Below, piece after piece: positions 1-8,229 of a stretch of DNA of 64,000 nt. The stretch covers positions 5,022,001-5,086,000 of the forward strand of contig JAPTYK010000001.1 of assembly GCA_026913215.1 (NCBI GenBank), written 5' to 3'. The position numbers and the translations under genes are program-made. Source of the stretch: Streptomyces diastatochromogenes. Its GTDB lineage: Bacteria > Actinomycetota > Actinomycetes > Streptomycetales > Streptomycetaceae. The notes beneath the pieces are model-generated. The model saw only the letters and a list, made by a program, of their open reading frames with translations. It was not told the DNA's origin and did not search any database. Each line of letters opens with the position of its first letter. Within the stretch, counting starts at the first letter, position 1.

Positions 1-659
1 TTGGACAGGGACACCAGCACCGGCCACCCGGTCGCCGCCATCTCCCCGAGCCGCCGCGTCGCCTCAAGACTGTGCCGCGTGTTCTTCCCGAAGTCATGGC
101 CGGGATCGATCATGATCCCGTCCCGCCGCACGCCCAGCGCGACCGCCCGCTCGGCGAGACCCACGGTGACCCGCAGGACGTCGGCCATCACGTCCTCGTA
201 CTCGACCCGGTGCGGCCGGGTCCGCGGCTCCGCGCCGCCGGCGTGCGTGCAGACGAGCCCCGCGCCGTACTTCGCGGCGACCTCGGCGAGCCGCGGGTCG
301 ACCCCGCCCCACGCGTCGTTGAGGACGTCCGCCCCGGCCTCGCAGACCGCCTCGCCGACGTCCGCCCGCCAGGTGTCGACGCTGATCACCACGTCGGGGT
401 GGCGCCTGCGGACCTCGGCGACGAAACCGACCGTGCGCCGCGCCTCCTCCTCGGCCGTCACCTCCTCGCCGGGGCCCGCCTTCACCCCGCCGATGTCGAT
501 GATCGCGGCCCCCTCGGCCACGGCCCGCTCGACCCGGGCGAGCGCCGGCTCGTCGCGGAAGGTCGCGCCCTGGTCGTAGAAGGAGTCCGGGGTCCGGTTC
601 ACGATCGCCATGATCACCGGCTCGTGCGGCCCGAATTCACGCCGTCCCAAGCGCAGCAT
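1..659 (-). CDS. folP: Dihydropteroate synthase-family protein, FolP2-like (C-terminus cut by window edge)
   Basis: TIM-barrel protein of the pterin-binding family; classical members join a pterin pyrophosphate to p-aminobenzoate in folate synthesis. About 219 residues are visible from an ATG at 659, with no frame break, and the 3' end runs off the left edge. Family motifs seen are NRTPDSF near residue 21, DIGG near residue 57, SVDTW near residue 90, and IDPGHDFGKN near residue 195. The first motif differs from the canonical NVTPDSF. That places it with actinobacterial FolP2-type paralogues, whose mycobacterial member is reported not to act as a true synthase. It is divergent from the DivIVA-domain/tagA pair, a neighbourhood shared with Mycobacterium folP2. 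The family is secure; the folate activity is not. Confidence 0.85.
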   Translation of the reverse strand, partial: MLRLGRREFGPHEPVIMAIVNRTPDSFYDQGATFRDEPALARVERAVAEGAAIIDIGGVKAGPGEEVTAEEEARRTVGFVAEVRRRHPDVVISVDTWRADVGEAVCEAGADVLNDAWGGVDPRLAEVAAKYGAGLVCTHAGGAEPRTRPHRVEYEDVMADVLRVTVGLAERAVALGVRRDGIMIDPGHDFGKNTRHSLEATRRLGEMAATGWPVLVSLS

Positions 660-760
660 CCCTTTTGTCCTCCCTCGCGTCCGTTCGCCTGTGACCCTAA
701 CCGTCGGTGGCGCATGGCACGATCGGCACGGGACGTTTTCCACTCCGGGAGAGGCGCGCA

Positions 761-1091
761 GTGTTCTGGTTTCTGCTCATCACGATGGTCGTGGTCGTGG
801 CCGCGGTGACCCTCGCCGTGGTCGGCGGCGGCGACAGCGAGGTGCTGCCCGAGGTGGCGCCCGAGCAGCTCGTCGACCCGCTTCCGGTCGCCCGGCCGGT
901 GGACCGCGCCGACGTCGAGGCGCTCCGCCTCCCCGTCGCCGCCCGCGGGTACCGGATGGCCGACGTGGACGACGTCCTCGTCCGGCTCGGCGCCGAGCTC
1001 GCGGAGCGCGACGCCCGCATCGCCGAGCTGGAGGAGGCGCTCGCGGGCGCGGCCCCGGGGCGACGCCGGCACGGAGGGCGAGGAGCGGTGA
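761..1091 (+). CDS. DivIVA-domain membrane-anchored small protein (frame broken near the end)
   Basis: About 110 residues from a GTG at 761. Residues 1-20 form one hydrophobic membrane segment. They are followed by the DivIVA-like signature LPVAARGYRMADVDDVL and a short charged helix likely to be a coiled coil. Such proteins are thought to associate with curved or polar membrane in actinobacteria; the exact role is unknown. The reading frame is lost around 1052-1062: restoring one base gives an ending GDAGTEGEER whose TGA (1089-1091) overlaps the tagA GTG as GTGA. As given, the frame runs on into tagA, a false fusion. The Mycobacterium counterpart (Rv1209) also sits directly before tagA. Confidence 0.75.
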
Positions 1092-1673
1092 CGGGCGAGG
1101 CGATCCCCGGGCCCGACGGGCGGCTGCGCTGCCCCTGGGGCCTGTCGACCGAGGACTACGTCGCGTACCACGACGAGGAGTGGGGCCGCCCGGTCCACGG
1201 CGACGACGCGCTGTTCGAGCGGCTCTGCCTGGAGGCCTTCCAGTCGGGCCTGTCGTGGATCACGATCCTGCGCCGCCGCGAGGGCTTCCGCAAGGCGTTC
1301 TCCGGCTTCCGGATCGCCGACGTGGCCCGCTTCACCGAGGCCGACCGCGAGCGGCTCCTCGCCGACGAGGGCATCATTCGCAACCGCGCCAAGATCGACG
1401 CGACCCTGGCCAACGCGCGGCTGCTCGCCACGTGGTCCCCGGGCGAGCTCGACGCCCTGATCTGGTCCCACGCCCCCGCCCCGGCGACCCGCCGCGCCGC
1501 ACCCCGCACGCTCGCCGACGTCCCGCGGTCACCGACGAGTCGACGGCCTCTCCAAGGCCCTCAAGAAGCGCGGCCTCCGCTTCATCGGCCCCACCACGGC
1601 GTACGCCCTGATGCAGGCCTGCGGCCTCGTCGACGACCACCTGAAGGGCTGCGTGGCCCGGGGCGGCCAGTAG
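1088..1673 (+). CDS. tagA: DNA-3-methyladenine glycosylase I (frame broken twice)
   Basis: Base-excision repair enzyme that removes 3-methyladenine from alkylated DNA. About 195 residues, the family's usual length. The start GTG at 1088 overlaps the preceding stop. Motifs: RCPWG near residue 14 and YHDEEWG near residue 27 supply the first Cys and His of the structural zinc site. GLSWITILRRRE is the strongly conserved core. CGLVDDHLKGC at the C-terminus supplies the second His and Cys. The frame shifts by one base near 1525 and again near 1552. The C-terminal residues are then read in a third frame up to TAG 1671-1673. All zinc ligands survive across the breaks, so the gene itself is probably functional. 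Confidence 0.88.
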
Positions 1674-1711
1674 CCCGGGCGGGCGCCGGCACCGCCCGGG
1701 CCGCGCGTCCG

Positions 1712-2931
1712 TCAGAAGACGTGGACGCGCTCGGCGGGGTCCCAGCCCATGTCGGCCTGCGGGCCGCCGATGCCGCCGCGGCCGTTGCCGGGTAGACGAA
1801 CACCTGCAGGCCGATCGGCCGCAGCAGGTCCGACTTGCCGTCGCCCGTCACGTCGCCGACGGAGAAGACGGGCGCGTCCGAGGGCCAGGCGTACGGCAGC
1901 CTGACGCGGGTGCCGAACCAGCCCCGGCCGTTGCCCGGGTAGAGCCAGAGTCCGCGCGAGCCGTCCCGCGCGACGAGGTCGGACGTGCCGTCGCCGGTCA
2001 TGTCACCGGGCGCGGTGAGGCTGTTCATGGCGTTCCAGCCGCCGCCGACCTTCTTGCGGGCGCCGAACCAGCCCCGGCCGTTGCCGGGGTACATCCACAG
2101 GACACCGGCGGTGTCCCGGGCGACCAGGTCGCGACGGCCGTCGCCGGTGAGGTCGCCGACCGCCTCGATCTCCTTCATGGTGTTCCAGCCGGCGCCGACC
2201 TTCAGGCGGGGCTTGAACCAGCCCCGGCCGTTGCCGGGGTAGAACCAGAGGACGCCGGCCTTGTCGCGGGCGTAGACGTCCTCGAAGCCGTCACCGTCGT
2301 AGTCGCCGTGGCGGACGATCTGGGTCATGGCGTTCCAGCCGCCGCCGATGAGGGCGCCCTTGTCCTTCCAGGCGGCGCCCGGCGCACCGTCGAGGTACCA
2401 CAGGCGGCCGTCGTCGGCCCGCTCCACGACGTCCGGGGCGGCGTCGTTGTCGAGGTCGCCGAACCGGGCGGCGGCCGGCAGCCCGCCCGGACGCTTCTGC
2501 ATCGGCGACCAGTCCATCCACGCGATGCCCGAGGACACCTCCCAGGAGGTGGTGGCCAGGCGGATGGAACTGATCCTGTTGTCGAGCCGGCCCAGGATGG
2601 AGCCCTCGAAGCTGACCCCGCCGTTGTGCGGGTCGGCCTGCAGGGTTTCGCCGCCGCCGTATCCGGGGTCGCCCCAGAGGAGGGCGTACAGGCCGGAGTG
2701 GTTGACCACGGACGAGATCTTGTCGTCCCAGGCCCCCAGGGTGGCCTGACTGGACGTGATGATCTTCATCTCGCCCTGGTAGTCGCGGTACTGGAAGACG
2801 CACAGCCGCCCCGAAGGGCAGCGGTCCTCTCCCGCCGAGGCCGAGGGAGCGGCCGTCATCAGCGTCGCCAGGGAGGCCGCCGTGGTCACGGTGGCGGCCA
2901 GGGCGCGCCGGCCCCGGTTGCTGCGGATCAT
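1712..2931 (-). CDS. Secreted FG-GAP repeat protein with peptidase-inhibitor I36-like N-terminus, copy A (frame broken at C-terminus)
   Basis: About 407 residues. Residues 1-34 are a Sec signal peptide ending ASA-G. Residues 37-130 resemble the beta/gamma-crystallin-like peptidase inhibitor I36 fold (CPSGRLCVF, YRDYQGEMK, LGAWDDKISS). The rest is about five repeats of some 50 residues with the pattern GDxTGDGxxDLxARD...LWxYPGNGRGWF, the calcium-binding FG-GAP/VCBS propeller type. A one-base loss near 1792 disrupts the last repeat; correcting it gives an end ERVHVF with the stop at 1712-1714. Probably an extracellular binding or inhibitory protein; the partner is unknown. It is paired with the adjacent copy B on the same strand. 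Confidence 0.8.
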
Positions 2932-2962
2932 GGATCGGAATCCGTTCGAGAGGAGGGAGGAG

Positions 2963-4207
2963 TCAGAAGACGAAGCTGGTGGACCGGAGGTCGCCCAGGT
3001 CCCGGGGCGCGAGGAGGTGCCCGTCGGCGGTGCCGGGGTAGACCAGGAGCCGGACCCGGCCCTGGTGGGACTCCCTGCCGGGAGCGTGTGCCACCAGGTC
3101 GGGGCGGCCGTCGCCGGTGACGTCGCCGAGACCGGCCAGCTCGGCGTGGCCGTTCCAACCGCCGGTGCCGATGAGCTTGCGCGTGCCGAACCAGCCGCGG
3201 CCGTTGCCCGGGTAGAGCCAGAGCTTGCCCGCCGTGTCGCGGGCGACCAGGTCGGCCTTCTTGTCGGAGTTCATGTCGCCGGCGCCGACGAACTCGTTCA
3301 TGGCCTTCCAGCCGCCGCCGACCTTCTTGCGGGCGCCGAACCAGCCCCGGCCGTTGCCGGGATACGTCCACAGGACGCCGTCGCCGTCGGAGGCGAGCAG
3401 GTCGCCCTTGCCGTCACCGGTCAGATCGCTGGCGGCCGCCAGGTCGCGCATGGTGTTCCAGCCGGCGCCGACCTTCAGGCGGGGCTTGAACCAGCCCCGG
3501 CCGTTGCCGGGGTAGAACCAGAGGACGCCGGCCCTGTCGCGGGCGTAGACGTCCTCGAAGCCGTCACCGTCGTAGTCCCCGTGTCGGACCAGCTTGGTCA
3601 TGCCGTCCCAGCCGCCGCCGACGAGCGCGTTCCGGCCGGGGCTCGTGTAGGCGTGGGACGACCACAGCTGGCCGATCAGGTTGCGCGCGAGGACGTCGGC
3701 GTACCCGTCGTGGTTCAGGTCGCCGAAGGCGCCGGTCGCCGGGAGCGCGGCGGGACGCGGACGCGGGTTGTCGTACAGGAACGGCAGACGGCTCTCGTTG
3801 CCGCAGAAGTCGTCCGCCTCCGGGCCGATGTCCACCGAGCTGACCGCCCGGTCGAGCTGCGGGTAGGCGCTCTCGTCGAAGGACCCCACCGTGTAGAAGT
3901 GGGTCGAGCCCTCCGGGGCGAGGCCGGGCTCCGGGTAGAAGCAGACCGCGTCCGCGTACCCGGAGAGCGTCACGATGAACGACCGGATGCGGTTGTCCCA
4001 GGCGCCGAGGGACGCCATCGGCTTCCGGATCACGATCATGTCGCCCTGGTACAGCGGCTTGCTGAAGCCGCACACGGCGTTGGCGGGACACCGCTCCCAG
4101 CCGTCGGCGGCCCGCGCCGGCGAGGACAGGACGGTGGCGGACAGGCCCAGGGCCGCACCCGCCGTGAGCGCGCCGCGAAGAAGGCGCGCGGAAGGAGAAG
4201 GACGCAC
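2963..4207 (-). CDS. Secreted FG-GAP repeat protein with I36-like N-terminus, copy B
   Basis: Intact, 414 residues from a GTG at 4207, preceded by a G-rich ribosome site (GGGGGG, 5 nt upstream). Signal peptide residues 1-33, ending ARA-A. Residues 38-130 resemble the I36/crystallin fold (CPANAVCGFSKPLYQGDM, LGAWDNRIRSF). The C-terminal 270 residues hold repeats with GDYDGDGFEDVYARD and YPGNGRGWF, typical FG-GAP propeller blades with Asp-rich calcium loops. It is a tandem paralogue of the gene just downstream on this strand, 31 bp away. One stretch of the two genes is nearly identical even at silent sites. No active site for catalysis is evident. Confidence 0.85.
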   Translation of the reverse strand: MRPSPSARLLRGALTAGAALGLSATVLSSPARAADGWERCPANAVCGFSKPLYQGDMIVIRKPMASLGAWDNRIRSFIVTLSGYADAVCFYPEPGLAPEGSTHFYTVGSFDESAYPQLDRAVSSVDIGPEADDFCGNESRLPFLYDNPRPRPAALPATGAFGDLNHDGYADVLARNLIGQLWSSHAYTSPGRNALVGGGWDGMTKLVRHGDYDGDGFEDVYARDRAGVLWFYPGNGRGWFKPRLKVGAGWNTMRDLAAASDLTGDGKGDLLASDGDGVLWTYPGNGRGWFGARKKVGGGWKAMNEFVGAGDMNSDKKADLVARDTAGKLWLYPGNGRGWFGTRKLIGTGGWNGHAELAGLGDVTGDGRPDLVAHAPGRESHQGRVRLLVYPGTADGHLLAPRDLGDLRSTSFVF

Positions 4208-4290
4208 GGAACCCCCCAGGTATGTGCGTACGAAGGTGAGCGGATCCTATAGACCCGCCCACCGGCCGTACGAACGGGTTCCGCCCGAGG

Positions 4291-5094
4291 TCAGCGGCCC
4301 AGGTACCGCGGCTTCTCCTTCGCGATGAAGGCGCGGACCGCGATCGTGTGGTCCTCCGAGGCGCCCGCGAGGGTCTGGAGCTCCTCCTCCTTGTCGAGGG
4401 CCTCGGTGAGGGAGTGGTCGGCGCCGTAGGCGAGGGACTCCTTCAGGGCCGCGTACGCGACGGTCGGGCCCTGCGCGAGCTTGCGGGCCACCTTCTCCGC
4501 CTCGGCCGCCAGGTCGGCGGCCGGGACCAGACGGTTGACGATGCCGAGCTCGTACGCCTCCTGGGCGCCGATCGAGCGCGGGAAGAGCAGCAGGTCGGAG
4601 GCCCGGCTCGCGCCGATCAGCCGGGGCAGCGTCCACGACACGCCCGAGTCGGCGGTGAGGGCGACGCCCGCGAAGGAGGTGTTGAAGGAGGCCGTGTCCG
4701 CGACCACCCGGTAGTCCGCGGCGAGCGCGAAGCCGAAGCCGGCCCCGGCGGCGACGCCGTTCACCCCGGCGACGACCGGCTTCCGCATGCCGGTGAGCGC
4801 GCGCACGATCGGGTTGTAGTGGTCACGGACCGTGTTCATGGTCTCGCTCGTGCCGGACTCCTGGTCCGCCGCGAGCAGCCCGACGTGCTCCTTCAGGTCC
4901 TGGCCCACGCAGAACGCCCGGTCGCCCGCCGCCGTGAGGAGCACCGCCCGTACGGCGGTGTCGGCGGCGGCCGTCTCCGCGGCCTCCCGGAGGGCGACCT
5001 TCGTCGCGATGTTCATCGCGTTCATCGCCTCGGGCCGGTTGAGCGTGATGGTGGCGAGTCCGTCGCTCACCTCGTACAGCACCGTGTCGGCCAT
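4291..5094 (-). CDS. Enoyl-CoA hydratase/isomerase family protein
   Basis: Intact, 267 residues, crotonase fold. The CoA-binding/oxyanion segments are AFCVGQDL near residue 60 and GVAAGAGFGFALAADYR near residue 113. The segment ADSGVSWTLPRLIG around residues 148-161 carries an Asp where classical hydratases have the second catalytic Glu. This is the pattern of PaaG-type isomerases acting in phenylacetate or fatty-acid catabolism. Substrate cannot be fixed from sequence. It is transcribed alone, away from the DUF3117 gene, with a shared upstream region of about 310 bp. Confidence 0.88.
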   Translation of the reverse strand: MADTVLYEVSDGLATITLNRPEAMNAMNIATKVALREAAETAAADTAVRAVLLTAAGDRAFCVGQDLKEHVGLLAADQESGTSETMNTVRDHYNPIVRALTGMRKPVVAGVNGVAAGAGFGFALAADYRVVADTASFNTSFAGVALTADSGVSWTLPRLIGASRASDLLLFPRSIGAQEAYELGIVNRLVPAADLAAEAEKVARKLAQGPTVAYAALKESLAYGADHSLTEALDKEEELQTLAGASEDHTIAVRAFIAKEKPRYLGR

Positions 5095-5406
5095 CGGGAT
5101 CCCTTCGCCTCATTGCGTGGTTGACCAGCCCAGCATGGCGGAGATCATCCGTGCCGCCCATGTGAGCTGCGTCAAAGATTGAAGGGACGTGATGCGACGT
5201 CGAGCGGCGAAGTATCGCAGGCCGATCGCCGAAATGTGGGGTTTTGCGGGAGCGCGTTGCGCAAGCGATGCCGATCGATGTTGGTCATCGGGTCCTGCCA
5301 TGCGGGATAATGACCTGGAAGCAATGTGTTCGAAGCCGGTGACGCGTGCTCCACGTCATGGAGCTGCCCGGCTGACAATGAGCTGGTTTCAGGAAGGGGA
5401 ACAAGC
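5095..5406. promoter_or_regulatory. Divergent intergenic region between the crotonase gene and DUF3117
   Basis: No convincing gene in these 312 bp. Facing the DUF3117 gene there is a candidate vegetative promoter: TTGGTC at 5281-5286 and GATAAT at 5306-5311, spacing 19. An SD-like AGGAAGGGG at 5391-5399 serves the small gene. A promoter for the leftward crotonase gene should lie in the same region but no clear pair of boxes was found. Confidence 0.5.
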
Positions 5407-5574
5407 ATGGCGGCCATGAAGCCGCGGACGGGTGACGGCCCGCTCGAGGTGACCAAGGAGGGGCGGGGCATCGTCATGCGCGTTCCGCTCGAAGGCGGCG
5501 GTCGGCTTGTCGTCGAGCTGACCCCGGACGAGGCCGAGGCGCTGGGCGACGCCCTCAAGAAGGTCGTCGGCTGA
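5407..5574 (+). CDS. DUF3117 small conserved protein
   Basis: Intact, 55 residues, ATG at 5407 with AGGAAGGGG 7 nt upstream. The sequence MAAMKPRTGDGPLEVT, the central RGIVMRVPLEGGGRLVVEL and the ending ALKKVVG are characteristic of DUF3117. This family is nearly invariant across actinobacteria, and Rv1211 sits next to tagA in M. tuberculosis. Function unknown; small size and conservation suggest a regulatory or binding role. Monocistronic here. Confidence 0.92.
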   Translation: MAAMKPRTGDGPLEVTKEGRGIVMRVPLEGGGRLVVELTPDEAEALGDALKKVVG

Positions 5575-5664
5575 CCCTCTTCTCCACGATTCCTGAGCGC
5601 TGCCCCGGTACGGTCCGCCGTCCCAGGGCAGCGGTGTCTCAGGCGGCCGGCCCTTCCGGGGCAG

Positions 5665-6298
5665 TCAGCCCGCCGCACCGCGCAGAGCAGCCCGTCACCC
5701 ACGGGCAGCAGCGACGGGAGGAGCTCCTGGCTCTCCCGCACCGCGCGCAGCAGCTCGCGGACCCGCTGGACCTCCGCCGGCTGGGCCCCCGAGTCGATCG
5801 TGCGGCCGTCCGCGAAGACCCCCTCGAAGCAGACGAGGCCCCCAGGTCGCAGCAGGCGCAACGATTCAGCGAGGTAGTCCAGGTACTCCAGCCGGTCGCC
5901 GTCGCAGAACACCAGGTCGTACCCGCCGTCCGCGAGCCGCGGCAGCACGTCCAGGGCACGGCCGGGGATGAAACGGGCCCGGTTGCCCGCGAAGCCCGCC
6001 GCCCGGAACGCCGTCTTCGCGAGCTGCTGCCGCTCCGGCTGGAGGTCCACCGTCGTCAGGACGCCGTCCGGCCGCATCCCGAGCAGCAGATAGATCCCCG
6101 ACACGCCCGTGCCGGTGCCGATCTCCGCCACCGCCTTGGCGTCCGCCGTCGCGGCGAGCAGGCGCAGCGCCCCGCCGGTGCCCGGCGACACCGAGGGCAG
6201 CCCTGCCTCCCGGGCCCGCTCCGGGCCCAGCGCAGAGCTTCGTCCTCGGCGACGTAGGCGTCGGCGAACGACCAGCCCGTCTGCCGGTTGGCGGTAAT
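5665..6298 (-). CDS. SAM-dependent O-methyltransferase, family 3 (frame broken twice)
   Basis: Class I methyltransferase of the caffeoyl-CoA/catechol O-methyltransferase type. The SAM site is AVAEIGTGTGVSGIYLL. The acidic residue follows in LTTVDLQPERQ. The metal and post-motif region is DLVFCDGDRLEYLDYL, and GGLVCFEGVF comes next. The N-terminal part (ITANRQTGWSFADAYV) is in a different frame from the core because one base is lost near 6229. A second loss near 5670 hides the stop, which would be TGA at 5665-5667. The start is unclear: no ATG or GTG lies in frame, and an ATT at 6298 follows AGGAGAGG. It is divergent from sigE, exactly as Rv1220c is in Mycobacterium. Confidence 0.8.
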
Positions 6299-6525
6299 GG
6301 CCTCTCCTGTCCCCGTAGTTGACGCAACGGTGACTGTATCCGCTGTCAGCGGGAACCCGCAGATGGGACCGGGCGTTCACCAGGGGAAGGAAGCGACAGG
6401 AGGCGACCGGGCGACCCGGTTCCAAATTCGCGTAAAGATTCTTATCCGGAGCTAACGGGCGAGGTGGCTATGGTAGGGGCTCCACTGGACACCACCAGAG
6501 CCGACAGGGAGGTGCGGCTGCGCCT

Positions 6526-7227
6526 GTGGATCGGGGAGGAGTGCTTCGGCGTCTTCTCAGGTCGGCGGGTGAGCCGAAATCCGTGACCGACACAGCTGAC
6601 CGTTTCCGCACCACCGACTCCGCTCCCACCACCGCGACCTTCGCATCGGATGCGGAATCGCAGGCGTGGACCCCTCCCACCTGGGAGGAGATCGTCAGCA
6701 CCCACAGCGGCCGGGTCTACCGCCTCGCCTACCGCCTGACGGGCAACCAGCACGACGCCGAGGACCTGACCCAGGAGGTCTTCGTCCGCGTCTTCCGCTC
6801 GCTGTCGACGTACACCCCGGGCACCTTCGAGGGCTGGCTCCACCGCATCACCACCAACCTCTTCCTCGACATGGTCCGCCGCAAGCAGCGCATCCGTTTC
6901 GACGCGCTCGGCGACGACGCGGCCGAGCGGCTCCCGAGCCGCGAGCCCTCGCCGCAGCAGGCGTTCAACGACACGCACTTCGACGCCGACGTGCAGCAGG
7001 CCCTCGACACCCTCGCGCCCGAGTTCCGCGCCGCGGTCGTCCTCTGCGACATCGAGGGCCTCTCGTACGAGGAGATCGCCGCGACCCTCGGGGTGAAGCT
7101 CGGCACCGTCCGCAGCCGCATCCACCGCGGCCGCTCCCACCTGCGCAAGGCCCTCAAGCACCGCTCGCCCGAGGCACGGGCGGAGCGTGCCCTCGCCTCC
7201 GTCGGATGGGAGGCAGGGACAGCGTGA
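6526..7227 (+). CDS. sigE: ECF RNA polymerase sigma factor SigE
   Basis: Intact. Region 2 includes GRVYRLAYRLTGNQHDAEDLTQEVFVRVFRSL split around residues 64-95, with the promoter-melting helix ending RRKQRIRF. Region 4 is the helix-turn-helix LSYEEIAATLGVKLGTVRSRIHRGR near residue 190. Directs transcription of envelope-stress genes in related actinobacteria. Start is uncertain among GTG 6526, GTG 6541 (directly after GGGGAGGA) and GTG 6583. The 3' end overlaps the anti-sigma gene by GTGA at 7224-7227, the usual translational coupling of sigma and anti-sigma. Confidence 0.9.
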   Translation: MDRGGVLRRLLRSAGEPKSVTDTADRFRTTDSAPTTATFASDAESQAWTPPTWEEIVSTHSGRVYRLAYRLTGNQHDAEDLTQEVFVRVFRSLSTYTPGTFEGWLHRITTNLFLDMVRRKQRIRFDALGDDAAERLPSREPSPQQAFNDTHFDADVQQALDTLAPEFRAAVVLCDIEGLSYEEIAATLGVKLGTVRSRIHRGRSHLRKALKHRSPEARAERALASVGWEAGTA

Positions 7228-8154
7228 GCGGCACACGTCCCACGTCGCCGACCCCGCGGAGCACCACCTCGGGGACCGGCTGGCCGCGCTCGTCGACGGC
7301 GAGCTCGGCCACGACGCCCGCGAGCGGGTCCTCGCCCACCTCGCGACCTGCGCCCGCTGCAAGGCCGAGGCCGACGCCCAGCGCACCCTGAAGAGCGTCT
7401 TCGCCTCGGCGGCCCCGCCACCGCCCTCCGAGGGCTTCCTCGCCCGGCTCCAGGGCCTTCCGGGGACCCGGCGAGCCGGGGGACCCGGCGGCGGGCCGCG
7501 CGGCCCCCTCGAAGAGCTCCTCGGCGCGGGCGGAGTGAAGTCCGATGGCTTCGCCACCGCCGCCGTCGTCACCCCGCACCCCGGCACCGGCGCGGCCGGC
7601 TTCCGCATCCACGAGGTCGGCTACCGCCCTCCGGGACCTCCGGGCGCGGCCGGCGCTTCGCCTTCGCGGCGGCCAGCGCCGTCTCGTTCGCGGCGATCGC
7701 CCTCGGCGGCACCCTGCCCCTCGAAGCCTCGGTGACCGCGAGCGCGCGCGGCGGCCAGGGCACCGGCAGCGCCGTCACCCGCTGCGCACCTCCACCGCGG
7801 CGGCGGCGGCACGGGCGCGGCGTACGGACGCGGCACGCGGTCCGGCGAGCGTACGGGCGCCCAGTCCGTCGACGAGGCCGAGCCCTTCACCGCGGTCACC
7901 CCGGTCGCCGTCCCGCAGGGCCCGTCGCGCCCGCCGCCCAGGGCACGGTCCCGTCGGGCGCGGTCCCGCCGGACGAGGTGCACTCCGCCGCCTCGCCGCT
8001 GGTGGCCGTACGCCTCCGGAACCCGGCCCCGCAGTCGCTCCTGGCCCTCTCGCCGTTCATACGGCCGACGGCTCCGGCGCTGCAGCTGGCCTTCGCCCCC
8101 GGGCCCAGCCCGATGGCGAGCCCGACGACCGCACCGCTCGGCTCCCACCGCTGA
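7224..8154 (+). CDS. rseA: Zinc-finger anti-sigma factor for SigE, RseA-like (frame broken several times)
   Basis: GTG at 7224 overlaps the sigE stop. After a one-base loss near 7238 the ZAS domain is clear: HLGDRLAALVDGELGHDA followed by VLAHLATCARCKAEAD, the H-x3-C-x2-C anti-sigma zinc motif. A middle segment read in another frame (FAFAAASAVSFAAIALGG, about 7665-7720) is a single membrane span. The C-terminal 70 residues, rich in Pro, Ala and Ser, end at TGA 8152-8154 in a third frame. Layout is cytoplasmic zinc finger, membrane span, extracytoplasmic tail, about 310 residues. It should hold SigE inactive until envelope stress. At least four one-base losses are needed to join the parts. Confidence 0.78.
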
Positions 8155-8229
8155 CCCGCGACCTGGTTGAATCCAGGGACACGGGCGCCCGACCCAGGGG
8201 CGCGGACGGGTCAGCGGTTGCGGGAGAGC

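Noticed and set aside
761..1673. A DivIVA-TagA fusion protein read as one frame
   Set aside because: The GTGA overlap and the in-register ending of the DivIVA gene one frame away show two genes; the fusion results from a lost base.
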